A DNA stretch of 64,000 bases from a methane-oxidizing endosymbiont of Gigantopelta aegis (GCF_016097405.1 NZ_JAEHGD010000001.1:1547693-1611692), one strand, 5' to 3'; positions 32,913-45,682 are shown, numbered from the stretch's first letter. Program-made: numbers and translations. Notes: generated by a model from the sequence alone, not told the origin.

Positions 32913-33203
32913 ATGCAAATCAGTGTAACGGGTCATCACGTCGAAATTACCGATTCATTAAGAAATCATGTCGAAGATAAGATCAAAAAATTAAAACGGC
33001 ATTTTGATAATGTTGTCGATATTCATGTGATTTTGACTGTTGAAAAGCATGTGCAGAAAGCGGAAGCCACCGTACAGATCAGTGGGGCAAAATTATATGC
33101 CGAAGATTCACAAGATGATATGTACACAGCAATTGATAATATGGTAGACAAACTGGATAGACAAATTATCAAGCATAAAGAAAAAACCAAAAACCATCGT
33201 TAA
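32913..33203 (+). CDS. hpf: ribosome hibernation promoting factor (short form)
   Basis: This 96-residue HPF/YfiA-family protein begins MQISVTGHHVEITDSLRNHVEDKIKKL and lacks the long C-terminal dimerisation domain, so it is the short type. It binds the 30S decoding region and promotes 100S ribosome formation in resting cells. A CAGGAG ribosome-binding site precedes it. In E. coli it is followed by ptsN; here it is followed by a hairpin and rapZ. Confidence 0.95.
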   Translation: MQISVTGHHVEITDSLRNHVEDKIKKLKRHFDNVVDIHVILTVEKHVQKAEATVQISGAKLYAEDSQDDMYTAIDNMVDKLDRQIIKHKEKTKNHR

Positions 33204-33241
33204 CACCTTTACAGGATAACGTGCGTTTTTTCTATCTACAC

Positions 33242-33277
33242 AATGCTTGTGGTGTTTCCTATTGCGCCACAAGCATT
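33242..33277. other. 11-bp hairpin in the hpf-rapZ gap
   Basis: AATGCTTGTGG (33242-33252) and CCACAAGCATT (33267-33277) form a perfect 11-bp stem with a 14-base loop. No T-run follows on the forward strand (TAAAAAT), so it is at best a weak terminator and could be a processing or attenuation structure. It occupies the place where ptsN is found in E. coli. Confidence 0.65.
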
Positions 33278-33294
33278 TAAAAATCACTCATTAA

Positions 33295-34155
33295 ATGAAG
33301 TTGCTCATCGTCAGTGGCCTTTCTGGCTCCGGGAAAAGTATCGCTTTAGATACCTTGGAAGATTGCGGATATTATTGTATCGACAATTTACCCGTTACCT
33401 TGCTTGAAGATTTTATTCGGCATGTCATGCTGGATGATAAAAAAACCTACGAAAAAACAGCCATTGGTATCGATGCCAGAAATAAATCAGAGGCCTTGTT
33501 AAAGTTTTCTGAAAATCTGGATTTTATTCGCTCTCAAGGTATCGATTGTGAAGTTTTATATTTGCAATCAGAAGAAAATGTATTGCTGAAGCGCTACAGT
33601 GAAACACGTAGAAAGCACCCTTTGACTGATGGGAATAAACCCTTAGTAGAGGCGTTGCGGGCTGAAAAGGATATGTTGCGGCCCATTGCTAAATGCGCTG
33701 ATATCGTTATTGATACCAGTCATACGCATTATCACCAGCTCAGAGAAATTCTAAAAATCCAACTGGGAGAAGGGCATCAAAAGCAAATGATTATTCAGTT
33801 TTTATCATTTGGTTTTAAATATGGCCTTCCGCTTGAAGCTGATTTTGTGTTTGATGTACGTTGTTTGCCTAATCCCTTTTGGGTGACTGAATTACGTGAA
33901 TACAGTGGTAAAGACCAGCCTGTTATTGAATTTCTACAAAAAGAAGATATGGTGCAACAGTATTTTATGGATGTCCGGAGCTTTGTTGAACGATGGGTGC
34001 CACGTTTTGAAGCGGACAACCGTAGCTATTTGACTGTTGCGATGGGGTGTACGGGTGGACGGCATCGTTCGGTTTATCTGGTGGAAAAGTTAACAGGCCA
34101 TTTTAAATTAAATAACCAAAATGTTATTGCCAGACATCGTGAGTTGCAGCGATAA
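33295..34155 (+). CDS. rapZ: RNase adapter protein RapZ
   Basis: This 286-residue protein has an N-terminal P-loop (VSGLSGSGKSIALDTLEDCGYYCIDNLP) and a C-terminal domain with GCTGGRHRSVYLVEKL. RapZ guides RNase E to small RNAs controlling amino-sugar synthesis in enterics and binds nucleotides and GlcN6P. Position after hpf is conserved, but ptsN and npr are missing. The start ATG at 33295 gives the standard N-terminus. Confidence 0.95.
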   Translation: MKLLIVSGLSGSGKSIALDTLEDCGYYCIDNLPVTLLEDFIRHVMLDDKKTYEKTAIGIDARNKSEALLKFSENLDFIRSQGIDCEVLYLQSEENVLLKRYSETRRKHPLTDGNKPLVEALRAEKDMLRPIAKCADIVIDTSHTHYHQLREILKIQLGEGHQKQMIIQFLSFGFKYGLPLEADFVFDVRCLPNPFWVTELREYSGKDQPVIEFLQKEDMVQQYFMDVRSFVERWVPRFEADNRSYLTVAMGCTGGRHRSVYLVEKLTGHFKLNNQNVIARHRELQR

Positions 34156-34257
34156 TGGGCATATTTGCTCTTTGTGTACGACAAAAAAACTGCCGGTATG
34201 TTGAAGTTTTTATACGGAGAGCGTATCTAAATTCTAGGGCGAGCGAGCAACGCATGG

Positions 34258-34320
34258 AGCCGTTGCCGGGAGCGATAGCGAAATCTATCAAAATTAGTTT
34301 TTAGCTATATTAAGGATAGA
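34258..34320. repeat. decayed family B repeat in the rapZ-mgtE gap
   Basis: GGGAGCGATAGCGAAATCTATC and TAGTTTTTAGCTATATTAAGGATAG preserve the outline of the family B palindrome with many changes. Just downstream GCCTGCA (34322-34328) and TGCAGGC (34374-34380) form a further inverted pair. I see nothing like a magnesium M-box in this mgtE leader. The 267-bp gap holds no gene. Confidence 0.4.
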
Positions 34321-34422
34321 AGCCTGCAGTCGAACGTATTTGAGGAATGGTATGATAAATGCCAGGATAAGTTTGCAGGCGCTTTTGATAATCTAAACAC
34401 CACAGGGCTTTTTAGGATTTTT

Positions 34423-35778
34423 ATGCCAAAAACAGAAAAAAAACAAACTGAATCCTTGTTAGATCGTGCAACTGAAGTACTCAAAACAGGGTCTCAGTAC
34501 AAAATAAGGGATTTTGTTCATTCATTATTTCCTGCTGAAACAGCCCATATTCTTGAATCATTAGAGCCTGAGCAGCGGAAAAAAATCTGGGCGGTTATTC
34601 CACCCAATGTTATGGGGGAAATTCTGGTCAGGGTGAACACCGAAGTTGGCCAGTCCTTATTAAAAATCACCGATCGTAATGATTTGATTAAGGCTACCGC
34701 GGAAATGGAATCCGATGATATGGTGGACTTGCTGCAGGTATTGCCGGAGCCATTATTATCGCAAGTTATGGATGCGATCGGTTTACAGGAACGGAGTCGC
34801 CTAGAATCAGCTTTAGCTTTTGATGAGCATTCGGCGGGTGGGTTAATGTCCATGGATATTATCACCATCCGCTCTGACGTTAACCTGGATGTTGTCTTGC
34901 GTTATTTACGTCAACGGGGGGAAATGCCGCCTAATACCGACAGTTTGATTGTTGTGGACAGGAAAGATCACTTTAAAGGTCTTTTATATTTAGATAAACT
35001 TTTGACTGTCGATGGGCATACCAAAGTTGCGGATGTAATGGATGTCAATGCGATAGCGATTCCATATTCCATGCCTGCGCATGATGTTGCGATTATGTTT
35101 GAACAACGGGATATGCTTTCAGCGCCAGTTATTTCGGATGATCGACGTGTTTTAGGGCGGATAACCATTGATGATGTGGTCGATATTATCCGTGAAGAAG
35201 CTGACCATAATATTATGAGTATGGCTGGCTTAGATGAAGAACAGGATATGTTTGCGCCGGTTTCAGTGAGTGCTAAGCGCCGTGCACATTGGCTGGGAAT
35301 CAATTTGTTCACAGCCTTTTTGGCATCATGGGTCATTGGCTTGTTCGAAGCAACTCTAGAGCAAATTGCAGCGCTTGCCGTTTTAATGCCAATTGTTGCG
35401 AGCATGGGCGGTATCGCAGGAACCCAGACACTGACCTTGGTGGTCAGAGGGTTGGCTTTGCGTCAAATCAGTTCGGCCAATGCGAAGCGGCTGTTTTTTA
35501 AAGAAATGGCTGTCGGTGCCATTAATGGTATATTGTGGGCCGTTGTGGTCGCGACAATTGGTGGCTTATGGTTCCAAAGCATGAGTCTTGGCTTGTTATT
35601 GGGCGCTGCGATGATTATTAACTTGATTTGCGCCGCATTGGCGGGTGCCGCTATCCCAGTGATACTGGATAAAATTGGCATTGACCCAGCGCTTGCTGGG
35701 GGGGTTTTGTTGACAACTGTGACAGATGTTATCGGCTTTATGTCGTTCCTGGGGTTGGCGACGATTTTCTTAATGTAA
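34423..35778 (+). CDS. mgtE: magnesium transporter MgtE
   Basis: This 451-residue channel-like transporter has an N-terminal helical superhelix domain, tandem CBS domains (residues 135-260, SLIVVDRKDHFKGLLYL and GRITIDDVVDII) and five membrane helices with the pore region GGIAGTQTLTLVVRGLA. Mg2+ binding to the cytoplasmic domains closes the pore. A family A repeat follows 6 bp after its stop, then a hairpin with a T-run. Confidence 0.96.
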   Translation: MPKTEKKQTESLLDRATEVLKTGSQYKIRDFVHSLFPAETAHILESLEPEQRKKIWAVIPPNVMGEILVRVNTEVGQSLLKITDRNDLIKATAEMESDDMVDLLQVLPEPLLSQVMDAIGLQERSRLESALAFDEHSAGGLMSMDIITIRSDVNLDVVLRYLRQRGEMPPNTDSLIVVDRKDHFKGLLYLDKLLTVDGHTKVADVMDVNAIAIPYSMPAHDVAIMFEQRDMLSAPVISDDRRVLGRITIDDVVDIIREEADHNIMSMAGLDEEQDMFAPVSVSAKRRAHWLGINLFTAFLASWVIGLFEATLEQIAALAVLMPIVASMGGIAGTQTLTLVVRGLALRQISSANAKRLFFKEMAVGAINGILWAVVVATIGGLWFQSMSLGLLLGAAMIINLICAALAGAAIPVILDKIGIDPALAGGVLLTTVTDVIGFMSFLGLATIFLM

Positions 35779-35784
35779 ATAAAG

Positions 35785-35938
35785 CGTAACTGCTCACCCG
35801 GTTGTGTTTTAGCCGGAGTAGGTCATTGATTTATCAGGACACGTGAATACATCCATGTAGTTCTGCATAACATCCCTGTTATGCAAGCCTGATAAATCAA
35901 CAACCTACACCTGCTTTTTAGAGGGGGTGAGTAGATAC
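35785..35938. repeat. nested palindromic repeat, family A copy 3
   Basis: Nearly identical to the copy at 3263-3418. The only differences I see are one fewer G in the right G-run and a few changes at the right end (GTAGATAC for GTAGTTAC). It starts 6 bp after the mgtE stop. Such close identity between two distant copies argues for recent spread or gene conversion. Confidence 0.88.
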
Positions 35939-35976
35939 AATAAAGCTTTAGTTGCGAAGAGCTTGTGGCTTGGAAT

Positions 35977-36007
35977 GGGTAAGGCGGGTTCGCCTTACCC
36001 GCTTTTT
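35977..36007 (+). terminator. intrinsic terminator downstream of mgtE
   Basis: GGGTAAGGCG-GGTT-CGCCTTACCC is a perfect 10-bp stem with a tetraloop, followed by GCTTTTT. It lies just before the converging end of the winged-helix gene and would stop mgtE transcripts that read through the family A repeat. Confidence 0.75.
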
Positions 36008-36013
36008 AAGTAT

Positions 36014-36214
36014 TTATTTTAAAGACAATAGTTCGCTTCGGCCCTGGGTTTCAAAATTCAGTTTACCTTCTTTTGCCAGCCAGCCTATCGCGCGCTGGGC
36101 ATCATTACGATTTAATCCAGTTTCTTTAGTGATTTTTGACACACTGGCTTCCCCGTTTTTATCCAGGTATTCCCAAATTTTTCCAGCCGCTTTACCAATT
36201 GCAATTTCAGACAT
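36014..36214 (-). CDS. small winged-helix protein (DUF2582-like)
   Basis: This 66-residue protein has a single predicted winged helix: AIGKAAGKIWEYLDKNG, EASVSKITKETGLNRNDAQRAIGWLAKEG and a short wing KLNFETQGRSELLSL. Such small proteins are annotated as winged-helix domain of unknown function; DNA binding is likely but unproven. It lies 24 bp downstream of minE on the same strand, so it may be co-expressed with the Min system. AAGGAGT precedes its ATG. Confidence 0.85.
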   Translation of the reverse strand: MSEIAIGKAAGKIWEYLDKNGEASVSKITKETGLNRNDAQRAIGWLAKEGKLNFETQGRSELLSLK

Positions 36215-36238
36215 GATGACTCCTTAAGTTTAAGATAG

Positions 36239-36508
36239 TTAGGGTTTTTTTACAGATTCTTCAGGTAAAACAATATTCAGTTCTAATGTTTCTTGATCGG
36301 CATCCTGTTCAAGATGAACAGAGATAGCATCTTGATCGACATCAACATATTTTTTTACCACGGCCAACAGTTCTTTCTGTAGTTCAGGAAGATAAGAGGG
36401 CTGGTTTCTGGCGTTTCGTTCATGGGCAATCAAAATCTGTAAACGTTCTTTTGCCACTGAAGCGGATTTAGGCTTGGTGGACTTAAAATAATCTAACAGG
36501 CTCATCAT
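36239..36508 (-). CDS. minE: cell division topological specificity factor MinE
   Basis: This 89-residue protein has the membrane-targeting N-terminus MMSLLDYFKS, the anti-MinCD helix (SVAKERLQILIAHERN) and the topological-specificity domain. MinE drives pole-to-pole oscillation of MinD so that the division site is placed at midcell. It overlaps minD by 4 bp. Confidence 0.97.
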   Translation of the reverse strand: MMSLLDYFKSTKPKSASVAKERLQILIAHERNARNQPSYLPELQKELLAVVKKYVDVDQDAISVHLEQDADQETLELNIVLPEESVKKP

Positions 36509-37317
36509 TTGCTCCTGAATAGCTTGCCAAACAAGCCTTTTTTCTCTTCTTCAATAAATCGATGCGGACGCTCTTCTCCCAGGTAGCGGGCGACAACATC
36601 GCTATAAGCTTGTCCGGCATCACTTTGTTCATCCAGGATGACTGGGACGCCAGAGTTGGATGCGTTGAGAACAGACTGAGATTCTGGAATAACACCTAAT
36701 AAATGTAAAGATAAAATATCTTGAACATCATCAACGCTTAGCATTTCACCTACTTTGACGCGGGCAGGCGAGTAGCGTGTCAATAGCAAGTATTCCTTGA
36801 TGGGTTCATCACCTTGTTCGGCACGCCGAGATTTGCTGGAAAGAATGCCTAGCATACGATCAGAGTCTCTAACAGAAGCGACTTCAGGGTTAGTGACAAC
36901 AAAGGCATCATCGGCAAAATACATGGCCAGGTTGGCGCCACGCTCAATACCGGCTGGAGAATCGCAGACAATGTATTTGAAGTCCTTGCTCAGTTCTTCT
37001 AGAACCTTGCCTACGCCTTCTTTGGTCAAGGCATCTTTATCTCGCGTTTGTGAGGCGGGGAGAATATACAGTTGGTTGCAACGTTTGTCTTTGATAAGCG
37101 CCTGGTTTAACGTTGCTTCCTCATTGATGACGTTGACAAAGTCATAAACGACGCGTCGTTCACAACCCATAATTAAATCCAGATTACGCAAGCCCACATC
37201 AAAATCGATAACGGCTGTTTTATGCCCTTTTTTAGCCAGGCCCATGGCTATCGCCGCGCTGGTTGTTGTTTTTCCAACGCCGCCTTTGCCTGATGTTACG
37301 ACGATTATTCTAGCCAA
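36505..37317 (-). CDS. minD: septum site-determining ATPase MinD
   Basis: This 270-residue deviant Walker A ATPase (TSGKGGVGKTTTSAAIA) has the DFDVGLRNLDLIMG switch region and a C-terminal amphipathic membrane-targeting helix (EEEKKGLFGKLFRSK). It recruits MinC to the membrane and is released by MinE. It lies 19 bp behind minC. Confidence 0.98.
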   Translation of the reverse strand: MARIIVVTSGKGGVGKTTTSAAIAMGLAKKGHKTAVIDFDVGLRNLDLIMGCERRVVYDFVNVINEEATLNQALIKDKRCNQLYILPASQTRDKDALTKEGVGKVLEELSKDFKYIVCDSPAGIERGANLAMYFADDAFVVTNPEVASVRDSDRMLGILSSKSRRAEQGDEPIKEYLLLTRYSPARVKVGEMLSVDDVQDILSLHLLGVIPESQSVLNASNSGVPVILDEQSDAGQAYSDVVARYLGEERPHRFIEEEKKGLFGKLFRSK

Positions 37318-37336
37318 TGGTTTTCCTCCGGGAATA

Positions 37337-38068
37337 TTAAATAGACTCTATGATCAGAGCGTGTTCTTGTAAAAAAATCTGTACGGGTTTGTTAAGATTG
37401 TCGGAATCAATTTCATCATTTATTTTGTAATTTCCAGCAATGGAAATCAATTCTGCCTCAAGCCTGGAGCAGAAAATCCGGCTGTTGGGATTGCCTTGTA
37501 CACCCGCTAAGGCACGGCCTCTAAGTGCGCCATAGACATGAATATTGCCTTCAGCCATAATTTCTGCACCAGCGCTGACGGTTGCCGCAATAATCAGATC
37601 GCCACGTGAGTAAATGCGTTGACCTGAGCGGACGGGAGTATTGATAAATTTGTTTTCGACAGGTTCTGCAGGTTGTTCAATTGTCACAGAGGGTTTAAGC
37701 GTTTCGACTTTTTTTTCTGAGACAGGATGAGTGACGGCTTGTGATGAGTGGTATGGAATGCCTAACGTTAAGGCTTGTTGGTTTTGTTCGTCGTTTCCAC
37801 CTCGGATGCCGACCGGTAAAAAATGATTCGTCCGTAATAATTCAATTAAAGTTTGCACATCTAGCGATAAATCATGACTATTGATGTCATGTAAATCAAG
37901 CACAATGGGAGAGTGTTTAAAAAAATCCGGCGCTTGGCTTATTTTTTCAAGTAATTGATGCTCAATTTGAGCGAGATTGGCACTGTGCAAGATAAGCACG
38001 GGCACATTAAGTGTGGCATTCTTGAATTCCAAAACGGGTTTTGCGGGTTCGCGCGTATCAATCGACAT
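37337..38068 (-). CDS. minC: septum site-determining protein MinC
   Basis: This 243-residue division inhibitor has an N-terminal FtsZ-interacting domain (residues 1-110), a variable linker and a C-terminal beta-helix domain (SGQRIYSRGDLIIAATVSAGAEIMAEGNIHVYGALRGRALAG) that binds MinD. It is the first gene of minCDE. The gap upstream to thiC is divergent. Confidence 0.96.
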   Translation of the reverse strand: MSIDTREPAKPVLEFKNATLNVPVLILHSANLAQIEHQLLEKISQAPDFFKHSPIVLDLHDINSHDLSLDVQTLIELLRTNHFLPVGIRGGNDEQNQQALTLGIPYHSSQAVTHPVSEKKVETLKPSVTIEQPAEPVENKFINTPVRSGQRIYSRGDLIIAATVSAGAEIMAEGNIHVYGALRGRALAGVQGNPNSRIFCSRLEAELISIAGNYKINDEIDSDNLNKPVQIFLQEHALIIESI

Positions 38069-38365
38069 TGATTATAAAAACTGTTACCTGTTAGTGGGTT
38101 AAATAATAACATTTGTTGTCCGAAAAATCATAACCTTAATGCAATTTAATGAGCATTTGTAGGGTTGAATTAAAGGTGGTGCATGGACATCACGCCAAAG
38201 AAATCAAAGCCAATGGGTTAAGAATGTTTTTGAGATTATCTGTTTTATAGATAGCCTCGTAAAACTGTTAAATTATCAGTAGATTGGAAGGCGTAGTTGG
38301 CGTGTTATTTAGACTCACGAACTTGCATTTGTAAGTAATATCCATTACCTTAATCAGTTCACGCA

Positions 38366-40379
<2,014 letters not shown>

Positions 40380-40392
40380 CAAAGAATAGACG

Positions 40393-40485
40393 GCAGGCGT
40401 TCTGAATCTCACTGTCATTAAAGTCTTTAAGGTGCATTTTTGAAATTGGAAATGCTTTATTTGATGACAGCGACTCAGCGCCTGC
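40393..40485. other. long imperfect hairpin between thiC and dcd
   Basis: GCAGGCG and CTGTCAT (left arm, 40393-40418) are answered by ATGACAG and CGCCTGC (right arm, 40464-40485), giving two 7-bp blocks with an asymmetric internal loop. An inner GCATTT/AAATGC hairpin (40433-40455) caps it. It could end thiC transcription or be a miniature repeat; there is no T-run. Confidence 0.5.
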
Positions 40486-40512
40486 TTTCCTTTATGTTAA
40501 TTGAGCAAAAAA

Positions 40513-41079
40513 ATGGGAATAAAAGCAGATAAATGGATCCGGCGCATGGCAGAGCAACACGCTATGATCGAGCCGTTCGAACCGAACCAGGTTAGGGAAT
40601 CCGAACAGGGTCGGATAATCTCTTATGGTACATCGAGTTATGGCTATGATGTGCGCTGTTCTGATGAATTCAAAATTTTTACCAACATCAATTCCGCCAT
40701 CGTTGATCCTAAAGATTTTGCCGAAGACAGTTTTGTAGATGTTCAGTCCGATGTCTGCATTATTCCGCCGAATTCGTTCGCATTAGCCCGAACAGTCGAG
40801 TATTTCCGGATTCCGCGGGATGTGCTGACGATTTGTTTAGGGAAATCAACCTATGCTCGATGTGGCATTATCGTCAATGTTACACCACTTGAACCCGAAT
40901 GGGAGGGACATGTGACATTGGAGTTTTCCAATACGACGCCTTTGCCGGCAAAAATATATGCGAATGAAGGTGTTGCTCAAATGTTGTTTTTTACCGGCGA
41001 TGAGGTTTGCGAAACATCGTATCTTGATCGTGGTGGCAAATATCAAGGTCAGCGCGGCGTTACCTTGCCTAAGGCCTGA
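40513..41079 (+). CDS. dcd: dCTP deaminase
   Basis: Dcd converts dCTP to dUTP to feed thymidylate synthesis. The 188-residue protein shows [35 protein letters not shown], the [30 protein letters not shown] core with the catalytic glutamate, and [12 protein letters not shown] at the end. I prefer the ATG at 40513; a TTG at 40501 would add four residues. It converges on the YcgL gene with a 2-bp gap. Confidence 0.95.
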   Translation: MGIKADKWIRRMAEQHAMIEPFEPNQVRESEQGRIISYGTSSYGYDVRCSDEFKIFTNINSAIVDPKDFAEDSFVDVQSDVCIIPPNSFALARTVEYFRIPRDVLTICLGKSTYARCGIIVNVTPLEPEWEGHVTLEFSNTTPLPAKIYANEGVAQMLFFTGDEVCETSYLDRGGKYQGQRGVTLPKA

Positions 41080-41081
41080 GT

Positions 41082-41354
41082 CTAATGTAACGGACTGTTC
41101 TTCAGGTTAATATTGGCTGTGATCGGGGTGGGTGGCATTTGAATGAAAAAGCCTTTTTCTGTCAGGCTTTGCATGACCTGATTGACATCCACTCTGGCTA
41201 ACGTGCGTTCCGGAGCCAACGCCAACGCCATAACAAATTCCAGTCTCCCCAAGCTTTCGAGTAAGGTTTCGGGGACCTCAGAAAAATCATCTTTTTGTTT
41301 GATGTACAAATAAAGCTCATCTTTCTTCAGGCTTTTGTAGATAAAACACTGCAT
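41082..41354 (-). CDS. YcgL domain protein
   Basis: This 90-residue cytoplasmic protein has the YcgL fold pattern: [16 protein letters not shown], then a segment with [20 protein letters not shown], and the [16 protein letters not shown] end. YcgL proteins are widespread in gammaproteobacteria; their function is not established. It stands alone, convergent with dcd and divergent from the CPBP protease gene. Confidence 0.9.
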   Translation of the reverse strand: MQCFIYKSLKKDELYLYIKQKDDFSEVPETLLESLGRLEFVMALALAPERTLARVDVNQVMQSLTEKGFFIQMPPTPITANINLKNSPLH

Positions 41355-41438
41355 TTTATTTCAACAATCATGGTTTAAAAGCGTCTATTTTAACAGCTTC
41401 GGGTAAAATAGGGCTTTTCTCTGTCGCGTTAAATAACC

Positions 41439-42023
41439 ATGACTGAAAATTCTGAAAATTTTTTCAAATCAGCCTGTCTTTTTGAGGCATCACTGATTTT
41501 AGTCGCCCTGTTTTTAGGCTGGATTGCAGACATCAATCCTTTTGTTGCACTGTATTTTTCAGAGCAAGCTGTGTTTTACGGTATCATCGGCACCGTGCCG
41601 TTGTTTTTGTTGTTTATTGTCATGCAAAACTTGCCGTATGCTGAGGTGCAAAAAATTCGCCGTTTGTTGCTCGATACTTTGGGTCCCGCTTTAAGTCATT
41701 GTAATTGGGCGGATTTTATGGTGTTGGCCGGTATTGCGGGAGTTGCCGAAGAAATTTTGTTTCGCGGTGTCTTGCAGCCCTGGTTTGAGAATCATTGGGG
41801 GCTAAATGGTGGATTACTGTTAAGTAATCTGATTTTTGGTCTGGTTCATGCGGTAACACCTGTCTATTTTGTGATTGCAACATTGGTCGGAATCTATCTG
41901 GGCCTGTCTCTGGACTATGGCGGTGAACGGAATCTTTTGACCCCCATTATCATTCATGGGCTATATGATTTTTTGGCCTTTATGGTCATTATCAAGGCCT
42001 ATAAACGCGAGCAGGGAGTATAA
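41439..42023 (+). CDS. CPBP family intramembrane glutamic protease
   Basis: This 194-residue polytopic protein has the CPBP/Abi motifs: EEILFRG (motif 1), FGLVHA (motif 2) and HGLYDF (motif 3), all on membrane helices. Homologues include prenyl-protein CAAX proteases and bacteriocin-immunity proteins; the substrate here is unknown. It is followed after 2 bp by another small membrane protein, probably in one transcript. Confidence 0.9.
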   Translation: MTENSENFFKSACLFEASLILVALFLGWIADINPFVALYFSEQAVFYGIIGTVPLFLLFIVMQNLPYAEVQKIRRLLLDTLGPALSHCNWADFMVLAGIAGVAEEILFRGVLQPWFENHWGLNGGLLLSNLIFGLVHAVTPVYFVIATLVGIYLGLSLDYGGERNLLTPIIIHGLYDFLAFMVIIKAYKREQGV

Positions 42024-42025
42024 GT

Positions 42026-42496
42026 ATGGCGGAAAATAAGGAGCTAAGAAAACACTGGTGGGTTGTTTATAGTGTTGTTTTGACAGTATTGATCTATAAC
42101 CTGATTTGTCACTATTTTGATGCACAGATTCAGTATGATTTAGGGGAGGAGCAGCGCGTGTTGATTCGAACGTTCCTCTATATTGCGGCTATTGTGTTAT
42201 TACCTTTAACTAACCTGCTTCGATTTGTATTGATACGTCTCAATCAAACCATGCCAGGTGATAAATCAGCCGAAGATCGTTATTTTATAACGATTGTATG
42301 GACTCAACTGGTGATTGAACTGATTGCCAGCTTCGGCTTGATTATGTTTATTTTGGGGGATGGATACAATACGTTGTATATTTTTAGTGTTATCGCTTTA
42401 TTAGGTGCGGGCCTACATCGTCCTAAACAACAAGATTTGGATGGTATCAAAGTGGCGCTGCAAACACAGCATGATGTGCCTAAGGCCAAGCGATGA
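42026..42496 (+). CDS. unknown four-helix membrane protein
   Basis: I do not recognise this 156-residue protein. It has four predicted membrane helices (VVYSVVLTVLIYNLICHYF; FLYIAAIVLLPLTNLLRFV; IVWTQLVIELIASFGLIMFI; YIFSVIALLGAGL) and a basic C-terminal tail. Its start follows the CPBP protease stop by 2 bp, so the two products may work together, for example as protease and partner. Confidence 0.7.
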   Translation: MAENKELRKHWWVVYSVVLTVLIYNLICHYFDAQIQYDLGEEQRVLIRTFLYIAAIVLLPLTNLLRFVLIRLNQTMPGDKSAEDRYFITIVWTQLVIELIASFGLIMFILGDGYNTLYIFSVIALLGAGLHRPKQQDLDGIKVALQTQHDVPKAKR

Positions 42497-42497
42497 A

Positions 42498-42527
42498 TTG
42501 TTGATTATGTTTGTATTTTGCTATAAT
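42498..42527 (+). promoter_or_regulatory. probable sigma-70 promoter of guaB
   Basis: A consensus -10 TATAAT (42522-42527) is preceded, over an 18-bp spacer, by TTGTTG (42498-42503) as a possible -35. It lies 31 bases before the guaB ATG. I see no PurR-like palindrome. Confidence 0.55.
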
Positions 42528-42537
42528 GAAAAGTTAA

Positions 42538-44025
<1,488 letters not shown>

Positions 44026-44046
44026 GCAGCATCCAAACCCGGTGAC

Positions 44047-44070
44047 AAAAGGGCTCGAATGAGCCCTTTT
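44047..44070 (+). terminator. intrinsic terminator between guaB and guaA
   Basis: AAAAGGGCTC-GAAT-GAGCCCTTTT is a perfect 10-bp stem with a tetraloop ending in a short T-run, 21 bases past the guaB stop. It implies partial read-through to guaA or a second promoter. Confidence 0.9.
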
Positions 44071-44098
44071 ATTATTTAACTTTTAAGAGACGATTGAC

Positions 44099-45682
44099 GT
44101 GACACAAGCAAGCAATATCCATTCCGACAAAATTCTGATTCTGGATTTTGGTTCCCAATACACCCAATTGATTGCCCGACGCATTCGCGAAATTGGGGTC
44201 TATTGCGAAATTTACTCCTGTGAATGTAGTGAAGACGAGATTCGTCGCTTTGCGCCTAAAGGCATTATTTTGTCCGGTGGCCCGGAAACAGTGACGAGTC
44301 ATGAAACCCCGCGTGCGCCGCAATATGTTTTTGAGGCTGGTGTACCGGTATTGGGTATTTGCTATGGCATGCAAACGATGACCGAACAATTAGGCGGCAA
44401 GGTTGAGGCTTCCGAGCATCGCGAATTTGGTTATGCTCAGGTGCGTGCGCATGGGCATTCGCGTTTGTTAATCAATATAGAAGATCATACCTCCGAGGAA
44501 GGCTATGGCTTATTAGATGTATGGATGAGCCACGGCGACCGGGTGACTGAAATGCCCGAAGGTTTCAAATTGATCGCCAGTTCAGAGGGTGCCCCCGTTG
44601 CCGGTATCGCCAATGAAGAAAAAGCGTTTTATGGACTGCAATTCCATCCGGAAGTCACACATACCAAACAAGGCGGACGTATTTTAAAACGCTTTGTCAT
44701 CGATATTTGTGGTTGCGAGGCATTATGGACCGCCAGCAATATTATCGAAGACAGCATAGCCGCCGTGCGTAAAAAAGTAGGTAGCGATAAAGTTATCTTG
44801 GGGCTTTCTGGTGGTGTGGACTCCTCCGTTGTGGCCGCATTATTGCATGAAGCGATCGGTGACCAGCTCACTTGTGTTTTTGTTGATACCGGACTTTTGC
44901 GTTTACACGAAGGTGATCATGTCATGGCGACCTTTGCCAAGCACATGGGCGTTAAGGTGATTCGGGTCGATGCTGAGAAACGCTATCTAGATGCCTTAGA
45001 GGGCGTGACCGATCCTGAGGCAAAACGTAAAATCATCGGTAATCTCTTCGTCGAAATTTTTGATGAAGAAGCATCTAAGTTGACCGATGCAAAATGGTTG
45101 GCGCAAGGAACTATTTATCCCGATGTCATTGAATCGGCTGGCGCTAAAAGCGGTAAAGCGCATTTAATCAAATCACATCATAATGTCGGCGGCTTGCCTG
45201 AAAATATGAAACTGAAACTGGTTGAACCTTTACGCGAATTATTTAAGGATGAAGTTCGAAAGATTGGCGTCGAACTTGGATTACCTGCCGACATGGTGTA
45301 TCGCCATCCATTTCCGGGGCCAGGATTAGGGGTTCGAATCCTGGGGGAAGTTAAAAAAACCTATGCCGATTTACTACGCCAGGCCGATGCGATTTTTATT
45401 GAAGAATTGTATAACCATGATCTTTATGACAAAGTCAGCCAAGCATTTGCTGTTTTCTTGCCAGTCAAGTCAGTCGGCGTTATGGGCGATGGCCGTCGCT
45501 ACGATTATGTCATTGCACTTCGGGCAGTCGAAACCATTGATTTTATGACGGCACGGTGGGCGCATTTACCATACGATTTCCTTGATCTGGTCTCTCGCCG
45601 AATTATCAATGAAATCAATGGTATTTCCCGAGTCACTTATGATATTTCAGGTAAACCTCCGGCCACCATTGAATGGGAATAA
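44099..45682 (+). CDS. guaA: GMP synthase (glutamine-hydrolysing)
   Basis: GuaA converts XMP to GMP. The 527-residue protein joins a class I glutaminase domain (nucleophile C88 in VLGICYGMQ, with H and E in HPEVTHT) to an ATP pyrophosphatase domain (PP-loop [14 protein letters not shown]) and a C-terminal dimerisation domain. The start is GTG at 44099. The end overlaps tadA by 10 bp. Confidence 0.97.
   Translation: MTQASNIHSDKILILDFGSQYTQLIARRIREIGVYCEIYSCECSEDEIRRFAPKGIILSGGPETVTSHETPRAPQYVFEAGVPVLGICYGMQTMTEQLGGKVEASEHREFGYAQVRAHGHSRLLINIEDHTSEEGYGLLDVWMSHGDRVTEMPEGFKLIASSEGAPVAGIANEEKAFYGLQFHPEVTHTKQGGRILKRFVIDICGCEALWTASNIIEDSIAAVRKKVGSDKVILGLSGGVDSSVVAALLHEAIGDQLTCVFVDTGLLRLHEGDHVMATFAKHMGVKVIRVDAEKRYLDALEGVTDPEAKRKIIGNLFVEIFDEEASKLTDAKWLAQGTIYPDVIESAGAKSGKAHLIKSHHNVGGLPENMKLKLVEPLRELFKDEVRKIGVELGLPADMVYRHPFPGPGLGVRILGEVKKTYADLLRQADAIFIEELYNHDLYDKVSQAFAVFLPVKSVGVMGDGRRYDYVIALRAVETIDFMTARWAHLPYDFLDLVSRRIINEINGISRVTYDISGKPPATIEWE

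Noticed and set aside
34156-34422. Possible magnesium riboswitch (M-box) before mgtE
   Set aside because: None of the conserved M-box blocks is seen; only a decayed repeat and a 7-bp inverted pair.
36014-36214. Antitoxin of a toxin-antitoxin pair
   Set aside because: The small winged-helix gene has no toxin-like neighbour; it follows minE closely.
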